64,000 nt of DNA from Agarophyton chilense (lineage: Eukaryota; Rhodophyta; Florideophyceae; Gracilariales; Gracilariaceae). Made by a program: the position numbers and the translations under genes. Below are positions 54,037 through 64,000 of the stretch, piece after piece; position 1 is the stretch's first letter; the number at the start of each line of letters is the position of its first letter. Where the stretch lies: the NCBI GenBank assembly GCA_030374765.1, contig JARGXX010000007.1:124001-188000 (forward strand), read 5' to 3'. Below the pieces are notes generated by a model that did no database searches, was not told the origin of the DNA, and was given only the letters and a program-made list of their open reading frames with translations.

Positions 54037-55333
54037 CTACATATACTCTTTCAAACTCATTGGGGTGCAATAAAAAAATATAGAACTCTCTGAACCATGA
54101 AGGCCCGCTCGAAAATTCCAAAGTATAGTTGCAGAGTAAAACCATGGTACTCCGGGGATGATTCTTTGGCATAGCTTTCGAGGAATGTCAACATTTGTGA
54201 AGTATTTTTTTACATCTTTAAAGCACCACCTCGCTGCGATGCCACAAGCTGATATCCACTGATTGAAATCCTTCTCTTCCATATTCAAGGAACCCTTAAA
54301 TCCAATTTGCAAGTATGGTCGAAGTACATATGCGGGGTCGCCGAAAATATAAATCTGCTCTTGGGCATTCTGCCACAAAACAAGGAGAACCCTTGCAAGT
54401 TTAACCGCAACATTTGACTCACGAAAACAAGTGATATCTTGTATACGTTCCTGTGTGCGTCCAAAAAGAGGGAGAACCTGTCAATCAGGGAGATTAATTG
54501 CCTGAAACATCAAGAAATACCTGCGCTTGTGACCATTGTATGTCGCCCTTTGAGCACTGCCTTTGGGAGAGGCGATGTATAGATTTGTAGTATCAATAAA
54601 TCCCACGCAGTGCGGTTGAGGTGCTCCTTTCTCTAAAATGACTTGGGCATACATGTGTGCCTGCTATTGCAAGAAGTCGACATGAAACCAGAATAGGAGT
54701 GATTTGAAGCGATCGTAAATGTACTACAGGCCTTCGCAGAGTATCTCGTTCAACAACGCAGATTGTCTATAGAAATGTAGCTCTAGGCCGTGCCATATGC
54801 AGCCCATTGCCAAACGAAGTGCAACAACACAGAACTAAAAAGCTCCTGTTTTGCGGTACTGCCTATGAGTGGTGAATTTTTATTTTCCGGACACTGCAAC
54901 AAGTTCACGATTTGTTTCATATCCTGTTTTGAGAATCGAAAGCTGATCAAGAATTGCCTGGTCGAAGTGATGTAGAGAAAACAAAGGCAATGTGATGCTT
55001 GCTTTTCTTTCAAGGGGAAGTGCTTCTTCTTCGAGAGTGTATCGGGCTTGGTGCAAGAGGAAAGATATATTTGCAGTACTTCATTCGGCGGTACGGGCAC
55101 GGGTGAGGTAGACCATGGATTAAACGGCGAAATGTTTTTGCTTCGCGATAGTAGCTTCGTGGATGCACATGATAACGATAGAGGCGTTTGTGCCGAGCTG
55201 GGAGCTGGTAGAAATCAAAAGGTAAGAAGTGAGAGAGGAACGTTTGACGGGGGCTAAGTACGATGTGAAGAGGGTTTCCATGTGTCGTTCCTGGTACTGC
55301 ATAGAGAATAACGTTTTCCAAATTCCAGTACAA
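54037..55333 (-). pseudogene. PIF/Harbinger transposase, decayed
   Basis: Recognisable: the first-aspartate strand CVGFIDTTNLYIASPKGSAQ (about 54.6 kb), then YNGHKRRYFLMFQAI, and the second-aspartate strand IYIFGDPAYVLRPYLQIGFK (about 54.35 kb). After that come FNQWISACGIAARWCFKDVK and the C-terminal LWNFRAGLHGSESSIFFYC. The family's third acidic residue is normally the Glu in a VEW-F-G stretch. Here the position reads ARW, so the catalytic triad is incomplete. Stops and frame changes occur (for example near 54480 and 54950). Confidence 0.7.
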
Positions 55334-55599
55334 TTATTTGTCAAAGTACATTTTGTGTGTGTCTTCGTAACAAATATGATTTACAGAAATATGTCATCCA
55401 AAACCCTTATCAAGAAATTCCGAAACCCCAAAACGCAAATTAAACCCTAGGAGCCAAAAAATACTCGATCTCTGTGAATAAAAGAAGGAGCATTGTAAAA
55501 ATGCAAAAACGCAAAAACTCACTAAAAATAATTCATCAAAACAAATTATATAATAAAAAATAAAAGATTTTTTTTTTTAAGGAGTAGTTAGAAATTTCA

Positions 55600-58500
55600 T
55601 CTTTTGTTTGCAGAACGAGTGAAGATTAATGAAGCCGGCCATCCTACTCAAAATAATAGAAGAATGCACGTTTTTCTGGTAGTTCAGCGATCTGTAGACT
55701 TTCGGGAATGTGTTTTTTTTCAATAATTCCTGTACGGTATAACTCTCTAATATGGTACACCTTAAAGTCTTTGTGCTTATTACTGCCTGACATCTGTAGG
55801 TTTGTAGTGAAACAAATTGCAGCCGAGCTGTTAACCAGGGGCTTTGTATATTCGTTTCAAAGGTCTCCGCTCCAAGGCTGATGATGTGAAAATTCTCAAA
55901 ATGGTTTCCTTATCCAATTAATCTCCTTAGAAAGAATAGAGAGCGCGACATATTCCGCTTCGGCTGAGAGGTGAGCAATAATAGTTTGTCGCTTAGACTT
56001 CATCAAATTGATGCGCTATTGACTATTGTAACGTATCCAGATGTGGATCTCATTGTCTGAACAAGTCCCTCAAATCGGCTTCACCGAACGCACTAACAGA
56101 AGCAGTGCAAAGAGAAGGACCATATGGATAGTGAATTCCGTGGTACAGAGTACCCACCAAGTACGGGAAAACTTATTTCAGTAGAAAGTAGTACCGTTCG
56201 AATGAGTTGTGTTTTTTTGAAAGAGCCGATACCGTATAGGAAAGATCCGGGCGAGTGTAAACTTCCATGTAGAGAAGTCCACCAAATTCCAGATCAACAG
56301 TTTCCATGATCGCTTGCAGAGAGTATGTTCTCGTTCTTCTTGGTTGGTAGAAGATCTGCTGCAGTTGGTAAATTTGGCAGAAATAGGTTGGATTCCTGCC
56401 TGCAAAGCTTTTTAAGCAGTTGCAGAGCGTATCCATACTGTGTGACCTTGATGCCGAGTAGAGAGCTTTGATGCTCTATCCGATGTATTCCTTGAGTTCC
56501 CTAACATTTTGAGATCGGAGGTTGCCGAAAGCTTCTCCTTGAAGTTACGAAGAAGATTAGAGCTGTTTGAGACTAACGCACATTTTCGAACGATAATAGC
56601 CAAGACAATGAAACTTTCTGGTTTCCGGAACATGAATACTCTGGAGTCCGATGCAGGTGTCACAAATTTCTATGAAATAAAAGTTTCTGAGAACAAAGAG
56701 CCCCATTTCATGCCAGCCTGTACTGCTCCATAAAGAGAGTCGAACAATTTACATACGTGGTCTGGCTTTTCGAGTATTCCACACGAGTTCATTGCCTGTT
56801 TTATGATGACCGGCACGTGTGGTATGCCATAAAAGTAGGAGTTGGAAACGTTTGCGTTTTCGATAACAAAATCTTGCGAAGCGGCAAAGACCAGATAAGT
56901 TCCGAGGGCTTCATGACAGGCCACAGGAGCGTATGTGTTCAAATTATCAAATTCAACGAACGACTTCTGCTTCTCTCGACGTAGACAGCAGCGTGTGTCC
57001 TTCACAAAATTCTTTCCTATTCAATCGAGTATCATCTACTTGAACACCCAAGTCTAGGATACTGCCTTCATCCTAGATTAAATTTGAACTAGTTCCCGTG
57101 TTTTCCGGTGGATGAGTGCATTAATTTCACGATCAAGGGCTTCGGGCCAGTCAACATCCTGGTCGCCTTTTTTGAAGCTGCTTTGGACTGAGGCGTCGTC
57201 CAGTGTTTCCGTGGAGCCCGAAACGTTGGGAAAGTTGTGTGTCATGGTGGTGAATGCGTTGATCAGATGGTCCTTCAGGTCGGGACCGTCCAATTCTTTT
57301 TCAAAAGGTTCTGTTTCCTCCGTCTGTTTTTGTCTCTTCATTTCTTCCAGAAGAGTAAATATAGTGGGAAATGGATAGCAGTTGACGGCCTTAAAATACA
57401 AGCTGCAACAAATTATATCCGAGTACTCTTCCTGGAGAAACACACGAAGAAGTGTTGCACCACTTTGCATTCCGATAAAGTACGCAAATATAAAACGCAG
57501 GAGTAATTTTTTGTTTGTCGTTGTCTTAGAGCGGTAGACGAAAGCACAACCAGGTTGGCTAAACTCGGGTATGTTAAAGAAATCTATTGTGCTTGTGGGT
57601 CCTACTCGAGCATTGGATGTTTTCTTATACCGGCAAGGAAGGAGCTCGATATCAAAGACAGTTTGCATGGTTCGTGGCTTAAACCAAAAAGACTATCAGT
57701 ATCTTTCTTTCGATTAGTAGCACGCAAGCTTTGGTCCAATGTTTTTCAAGGGATCTTTCGGCTGCACCGTTGCTTTCAGAGGCGCATCGGTGGTATTAGT
57801 CCAGGTTGATACTGTTTTTGAAGCAGGAATTTTCCAAATCTTCACTTTTTTTTCGCCTGCTACGTCAACATTAACATTTTTAAAGCGACAGAAGTTGTTG
57901 AGTTCTAACTCTGATCGGCTTTTGAATCGTTCAATATGATTTCAAATATTGGAGCCGCTCATGTCTTTGGTAAAAGTACTTTAGACTTAGATGTGCGGTT
58001 ATCTAGGATGGCGATTGCATAGATTACCTGTAACAAGAAAGGCGAAATCTTTCCAGATAACTCCATGTGCATCAGATCCCATGGTTCGATGCAGTCCCAA
58101 ACCTTGGTCTATAAACGAGTTTCTCTCGCTTCATCGTACCGGTATGTCAAGTACTGCAGGTTAGGAACTCGAGAATAAAGCCTTTAAAATATAGAATAGA
58201 GTAAATATTCCTTACGAGGTTTTTGGTATTTCGTGGTTTGCAGGTGACCAGTACATCCATTGCATTCCAAACGAAGTACCTGTTTGTCATTGCTATCTTT
58301 GATCGTCATGACCTGCCTGTTTTTGTCAATGACGATAAGGTTGATAGAGGAGAGCCCTTGGAGAATTTGAGTCTCCCAGATCACTTTGGACTTACGATGG
58401 GGGTCCATGAGGAAGCATTTGTCTTAGACTCGTATTGTAGAGGTAAAAAACACCATAAAGTCAATGCTTAAAACACTAACGGATAATATGTTGGCCTCCA

Positions 58501-59840
58501 AGGCCGTTGCATGGTAGGCTTCAACGACAGCCCCACTGTTTAGAGATATCAATACGTGGCCTTTTCCAAAAAGACGAGCGGCGCTAGTAGCGGCTTGTTT
58601 GACCCAAAATATAAATGCGCTTGTAGCTGGTGGAGGACTTCCACGATTGTAAAAAGTAATTGGTGGCACCGGAGTCGATGCAGACCGAATCGACTTTATT
58701 TTGAAACAGATACGCTATATAACTCGTGTATTTAAGCACATTGTAGGTTTATAAAGATGAAGGCGGAGGGCCAGCATTTCGGTGTACTAAAAACGATAGG
58801 AGTTGGAGTTATCACCTTCATTACTGTTATTCCTTGGTACAGAGCATTACTTTTAGTTGGATTGACGTTCTTCAACTTGATTGTATTGTGATCATTATGG
58901 CAACCTACCGCCACCAACATCATTGGAACGATTTTTTTGACGACTAGATTTGCGCGAGTCATTATTGTCGTTCGATTCCTCTCGATTGCGTTTGTAGCAG
59001 TCTCGAGCGTAGTGATCACGATGACGGCAGTAGTAGCAGTTGATGTCGGAGCCATTCCTTTTTGGAAGATGATGCTTTCTGTAAAATATGTTGTTTGCCT
59101 CCATTTTTTTGCCGTGCTTACCTTAGGTTGGGTTGATAGAGAAGGCGTTTAGGTTGAGGATTGGCGTGGTTTCTTTGGGTTTTTACGGCGGATCACATAA
59201 GCTTCGGCAGCATTAACACTTGATTCGAAATAGGCGTCCTTAAGTTTGGACATCAGAGGCAAAAGAGCAAAAGAATTGAAAAGGCTTCGGATGAAATGTG
59301 ACATTTAGTCTTTGTCTGAGAGCTCTTCAAAAATGGTTGAAAATTTTCCGAATGTTTCCGAGAACTGAGATACACACCTGTTTCAGTCGTCAATGTCCCT
59401 GTAGACGAGTGTTTCCAAGAGATGACGAAAGTTTTGAACAGCTTTTGTATCTGAGGTGGTGTAAATTCGTTGCAGTTTATCCCAACGCTTTTGGACGTTT
59501 TATCATTGTCGTCCACAATCACAAGAACGAAAGCATGACCAGAGTCACCGAGGCCTAATATGATAGTACTCTTGGATTTCCAGGATTTCTTATGTCACCG
59601 TTATTAAGAATGAGTCCCTCGAGGCTAGAATCCAAACCGCTAAGAAAAGCGTCGTCACGAAAAAGTATGCTGTTTTATACGACAGTGCCAGAAGATATAG
59701 TCCGTCGACACCTTGAGCTTCGGGAGTTTGGTAAGGAAAGCCCCTTGACAACCAGACATTCCTGGCAGATGGGAACATAAGATCGTCTTTCTTAAGTGGG
59801 AATGAGATCAGCTGGATCAATGTGCTTCAGCTGGAAAAGA
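55600..59840 (-). mobile_element. Second Ty1/copia fossil
   Basis: Minus-strand remnant with gag (about 59.2-59.8 kb), a CCHC zinc knuckle (CYYCRHRDHYARDC, about 59.05 kb), protease region (about 58.4-58.7 kb), a poorly kept integrase region (57.5-58.3 kb), reverse transcriptase (about 56.5-57.05 kb) and RNase H (about 55.7-56.4 kb, with TRPDLSYTVSALSKK and SAEAEYVAL). The order is that of copia. It is broken in well over ten places. No LTRs or target duplication were found, so the ends are approximate. It is AT-richer than the first copia element and a different family. Confidence 0.75.
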
Positions 59841-61331
59841 ATCCGCAATACCGTCCTGTTTAAACTAGGAAAAAGTCCACAATTTATGTATTAGAATCGT
59901 TTTCTTATTTCTCTTTGACTTTACTTCGCCGGTTCCCTATGGGTATAGGGAGTTATTAAACTTAAAGTGATTCTAGACCAAGCTAAGGAGATAGGCCATC
60001 GACACAGTGCAAATCCCCATAATTTAGCAGCTAACCCCGCACCATCAAGACCTATCCCTCGTAGAATCTTCAAACTACCAGAAACTGGGTGCACTTGATT
60101 TGTAAACAATAATTACACAATTGGAAGTGTATTACTCAATACTGGGCGGCCCTGGCCAACTTTTTCTTCAGGATTTTCTCAAGTAGGCCAAGCCCCTTAA
60201 CTTCTCCGTGCGTCAATGTTCGTAAGTTGCAGAGATTGAACAATGAAACACCCTGTCTCCGAAGGTACGTAGAGCACACCCCTGAGGAGCTAGTTATCTT
60301 GTGTGACGAGTTCCAAGCGGATTAGTTCAAATATCTAATCGGTTTCAGACCCGGTTCGCAGCATGAAAGTCACTAGCCTCTATCTAAGTGTATGCTGGCT
60401 TATGTACCATTTAAATGGGTTGATACCCGGAATGTGTTACATGAGCTGTGTAAACATTTCTCATCAGCCTGATTGTAGAGGCGCTGGACAAAGGCAGGTG
60501 CAACTTCTCGCCACCACTGATTCATACATCCCCATATCTTCCCGACGAGGTAGAGGGACTTCATTCTCCACCTCAAAACTCTGAAAGCTTTCTATTTTTT
60601 ATAGAGTTCACCTCTCGCAAGAGATATGAATTCGAATCAAGTTAAATTCGGTGGCGCAAGGTCCAGCCAACGAAATCGTGAGCCCGAGGGAAACGGAGCG
60701 CGAGCCGAGGAGGCGCGAAATCCAAGGAAGCGCGAGATCCAAGGAAGCGCGAGATCCAAGGAAGTGCGGAGGTGAGAGCCAAAGACGCGTGAAGGCGAGA
60801 GCCGAGGATGCGTAGAGACGAGGTCCAAAGAAGCCCAGAGGCAGCAGCCGAAGATGAGTAGAAGAAAAGCCCAAAAAGGGCGGTGGCGACAACTAAGGAA
60901 GCGCAAGAACTAAAGAAGTGCAAAGGTTAAATCCCCAAAAGACGCGCAGGGGAGAGCTGAGGATTGGGAGATCTAAAAACGCGTGGAGAAACGAGCGGAA
61001 GAAACGCACGTATGTGTTCTTTAAATGCTATTTCCAGATGCTAGAAGCGTAGGGGGCAAAGAAAACGTCAATAATCTGTGAAAAATGACGAATTGGAAAT
61101 TTGCAAGTAATTAATTCAGATTTTCAGGATATCCCATCTTCCCACATTCACTCAAATACTAGCAGCGGGGAATGCCGAACGGAAGTGAACTAATGCGCTA
61201 GTTGGTATATCATTCGATGAAAGTGAATCATGAGTTTATCTACCTTTACCAACCACCAATAAACTCTTTAATCATCCTACAATCAGCACTCTACCCCAAC
61301 TGTTCTTCGGTTCAGAAGCACTCCCCTCCCG
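59841..61331. other. Spacer with minisatellite
   Basis: About 1.5 kb without a recognised gene. May include the 5' LTR of the second copia element. Contains a purine-rich minisatellite (60.7-60.95 kb). Confidence 0.5.
60707..60774 (+). repeat. 17-bp minisatellite
   Basis: Four adjacent copies of the unit AAGGAAGCGCGAGATCC (two identical, two diverged). More decayed copies follow to about 60960. Confidence 0.85.
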
Positions 61332-63220
61332 GTGGTGGCTACGTGGCTGTCTCCGGGAAGGACCGCCACGGCGGGAATCCTTTCAACCATATACTTCTCC
61401 TCCCCAACAAACCTCGCCACCGCCAACGCATTCTCTACCTGTCATACACCACCGTTTTCAAGTCTCTACGTTGCGCTCTCTTCGTCGACGACATCTTCTT
61501 TTCTGTTCGAACATTCCCCGACCGAGTCGTACCCGTCTTTTTCAAAACTGTGGTGCAAGCTCAGGGATAAGAGAAAGCGACGAGAGAACAAAAGCACCCC
61601 GCCGGAAGATTTGGAAGTACTAAACGAGCAGGAAATGGTAGTATTGGAAGAAGAGAAGATTGATCTAGACCGAACTTGCAATGAGCAACCAGACTTTATC
61701 GTTCTTGAACGACTCTCTGGAGAAAAAGCATCAATAAGATTCTATGCTTCAGGTCATCCACTTCAGGATCTTAGAGTTGTTGGACAGTTTCTCGGGTGCA
61801 CACGCGTTGATCTTCTTGTTGAAAAAGGGGCGGGTAAGGGTCCGGTAGACTGAAATCTGGATCTTCAGCGATCACGAATGACACTCAAGTGGAATGTTTG
61901 TTATTTGTGACCAAGCTGAAGAAATTAAGCACGGAAAAAGTAAAAAAAGGCCAGATGGATGATGGAAGACAAGACAAGTCGTGTAAGCGGTGTTTCAACT
62001 CCAAGCCACTATGAAGGGGTTGAGCAAGTAATAGGGGTTTCCAATGGCGAATCTGGCTTCTCTAATATTGAAAATGGACCCGAAAAATCCCTCACATAAC
62101 TGAATAGGAAAGCTACGAAACAGATCCACAATTTGTTGTACAATACGGTGCCAGGGTGCTGGTATGGGGAAAAGTTAGCAGAGAGTCGTCCGGGACTGTG
62201 CAGGTTATAGTTCTAGAAGTGCAACGAGTTGAGGATACCCATGCTGTGGTTGCTACAGCGAGAAAGAACCGTTCGGAGAATCACAAACGAAAGTCTACTG
62301 CAATAAATGATGGGGCTGCATTAATGTCTTTGATAGGATGGTTTTTTCTTGCTGCGGGGTTTATCGGGGGTAGGCGAATCTTCCCTACCTTTTGCTCTTT
62401 CTAAAAACAGATGGTTACTCATAGTTGGTCAGGAACTGCTTACGTACTTTTCTCATAGTGAAAAACTGGAAGAAATGGAAAGAGTTTTCAAAAACAGAAG
62501 CGGTATGGAGATTTCAGACTCTTTAGCTTCTGTAAAAACAAGGAAGAAAGCTAATCCCAGATGAATTGAGGAAGGGCAAGGAGTAATTTTATGTTTCTGC
62601 TGGCACCCGTTGCAACAGGTATAACCAACCGTGCTATTATAGATGAAGCACTGGCCAAGGTGGCATCAACTTGGGACTCTTTTCCGAAGCCATGGGCTGC
62701 AAGAAGGTGTATGGACGATAGCAGTAGGGGTAACGCGATGTTGAAACAGAGCGGTTATTTGTGTTTCAGCTTTGTCGCGAAACATTATCCGACCCGATGA
62801 TCTAGTAGAATATCCGCAGCGAGACAACAATGGAGATTCTGATGATCGCGTTGGGAGTTCGTAGAGGTGTTTTCGTCTCTGCGGTGGAAATGATGAGCAA
62901 ATGAATCAGCTTAGGATGCAGCCACCAATGGCCATGATGCGGCTATGGCCAGCCTGCGATGGGCCACGCTCATCTTTTTGACATGGCGCTGCAGATGGTA
63001 AAAAGGCTGCCAACTCTAACCCTTGCTAACATTCGTAGCAATTTTGTGTCGTAGCCCGTGCGTTGTGGTTGCTTCTGGGTGCAGCTACCTTCATAGCAGT
63101 CTTCATAACCTTACTGGACTGGACCGTCAGAAACAGAAACACGCGCCGCTTGCTGAGCGGCAGGCTGTACACGTGCGCTCCCAAACAAAGAGTTTATGGG
63201 TCAGACGCGCGCTGTGGTAG
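61332..63220 (+). pseudogene. Decayed gene for an unidentified membrane protein
   Basis: Coding-like pieces in changing plus-strand frames. First, an acidic segment ending VLERLSGEKASIRFYASGHP and VVGQFLGCTRVDLLVEKG (to 61853). Then ARVLVWGKVSRESSGTVQVI followed by a membrane segment LIGWFFLAAGFIGG (62150-62370), and RWLLIVGQELLTYFSHSEKL (62410-62560). Last is a final membrane segment LWLLLGAATFIAVFITLLDW with a basic tail (63050-63220). Stops and frame changes between them show decay, although introns could explain part of it. No family is named. Absence of any transposon motif suggests a host gene copy. Confidence 0.35.
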
Positions 63221-64000
63221 ATAGTAGAGTGTCGATGGCAGCGCGCTGCTCGGCGCTTAGTTCAAGGCTACTTTTGGTTTGGTTCCAAGTCTAGTTTGTG
63301 CCCTGTGAATGAACGATGTGCCTTCCTCGCGTGCAGCATGATGGTGACGGCGCAGAGCGGCGGCGCAGTCCGATCACGACGACTGTGTGCCTTTCGCGTT
63401 TGCCTTGCAACCAGTTCCTTGCGGACTACACTCCCTGCTTCATCTGCCACCCTACATTACGCCGCATTGCGCCTGCCTAAGTTTGCTTCAGTTTCGCGAC
63501 TTGTTGCTCGTTTGATATGATGTCACCGATGAAGTCGAGATTGCGTGCGCCTCCGATCTTCATACGTCGCGTCGAGTGCACACTCCCCGCGCTTGCGCTC
63601 CAGCGTGGCGGTGTGACTGCGTTGGCATTCCGACGATAAGATTCTGCGATTGTGGCTGCGTTTCTTGATTGCATCGTGCTGTTAGTGTGCTGGTCCAAAG
63701 CTGCGCGCGAGCTTCGATATGTGAATGACTGCAACCGTCCAAGCGATTGCCCAAACCTATAGCAGACCCTATTGTGTCACCTTGATAGAACACCTGCGGC
63801 GGCACGCTTTGGGCTATTGCTGATTCCATCTTTGTGTGAAAGATCGACTTTGCCTACCTTTCTGTGCGCTATACACAACACCTCAGTATTTACCGTCAGC
63901 AAACCATCACCACGACACTTGCGCTGGGCGCCGTGTATCCCAACGCTTCTAATATCGCCGTTTTGTGTCTCTACGCTCGTGTGTCGTACGCGGTCGTCAT
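63221..64000. other. Right edge, nothing recognised
   Basis: About 780 bp with GC content rising again and short overlapping frames. It may belong to a gene outside the window, but nothing can be supported. Confidence 0.4.

Larger units (their letters stand above)
52700..55340. mobile_element. PIF/Harbinger-like DNA transposon remnant
   Basis: Two convergent decayed genes typical of the superfamily: a Myb/SANT-like DNA-binding protein on plus and a DDE_Tnp_4 transposase on minus. Ends are approximate because no inverted repeats or 3-bp duplication were found. An LTR-like segment interrupts the plus-strand gene. Confidence 0.65.

Noticed and set aside
61332-62560. MUL1/SP1-type mitochondrial E3 ligase or TMEM43 fragment
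   Set aside because: Only vague resemblance near GARVLVWGKVSRE. No RING finger or family signature was found.

Overview
The window reads as nuclear DNA of a eukaryote, most probably a red alga; a florideophyte such as the Chondrus or Gracilaria groups fits best. Reasons: a block of long, almost intron-free eukaryotic genes (26S proteasome RPN1, V-ATPase B, DBP5, TRM112, FAM98, an OSCA/TMEM63 channel, a Bet1-like SNARE), a CBM20-CBM20-GH77 glucanotransferase (DPE2) of the kind used for cytosolic starch, and flanks made of old transposons. The organism is inferred, not proven.

Layout. 1-8.8 kb: the 3' part of a broken Ty3/gypsy chromovirus with a long antisense frame between its chromodomain and its 3' LTR. 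8.8-12.5 kb: no supported gene. 12.5-41.8 kb: a gene island of 16 genes on both strands: RPN1, a copine-like C2 protein, OSCA/CSC1-like channel (-), DRAM/FRAG1-like membrane protein, Bet1/Sft1-like SNARE (-), tyrosine phosphatase, BTB-BACK-MATH protein, a new W-R-x-x-A-R repeat protein, a 98-residue probable secreted protein (-), a two-finger C2H2 protein carrying the only clear intron, DBP5 (-), TRM112, an unknown coiled-coil protein, FAM98-like protein, DPE2 (-) and V-ATPase B. Several neighbours are divergent and share short promoter regions.

41.9-51.4 kb: a three-level transposon nest. A Ty1/copia element (minus strand, about 271-bp LTRs, 5-bp target duplication GTTTT) has a 4.9-kb DNA transposon (11-bp inverted ends, TA duplication) in its 3' LTR. 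That transposon in turn carries a solo LTR of the gypsy family seen at the left edge. 52.7-55.3 kb: a PIF/Harbinger-like pair (transposase and Myb-like protein, convergent) with another LTR-like insert. 55.6-59.8 kb: a second broken Ty1/copia element. 59.8-64 kb: a minisatellite, a decayed gene for a membrane protein, and DNA without recognisable content.

The genes do not form one pathway. They are housekeeping functions (protein turnover, mRNA export, translation factor methylation, vacuolar acidification, starch or maltose use, vesicle fusion, ubiquitin ligase adaptors) typical of a gene-rich island in a repeat-rich genome. The best candidate for something undescribed is the repeat protein at 26172-28274. 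Second is the DNA transposon at 42067-47012, which seems to couple a DDE-like domain to a YqaJ/lambda-exonuclease-like nuclease.
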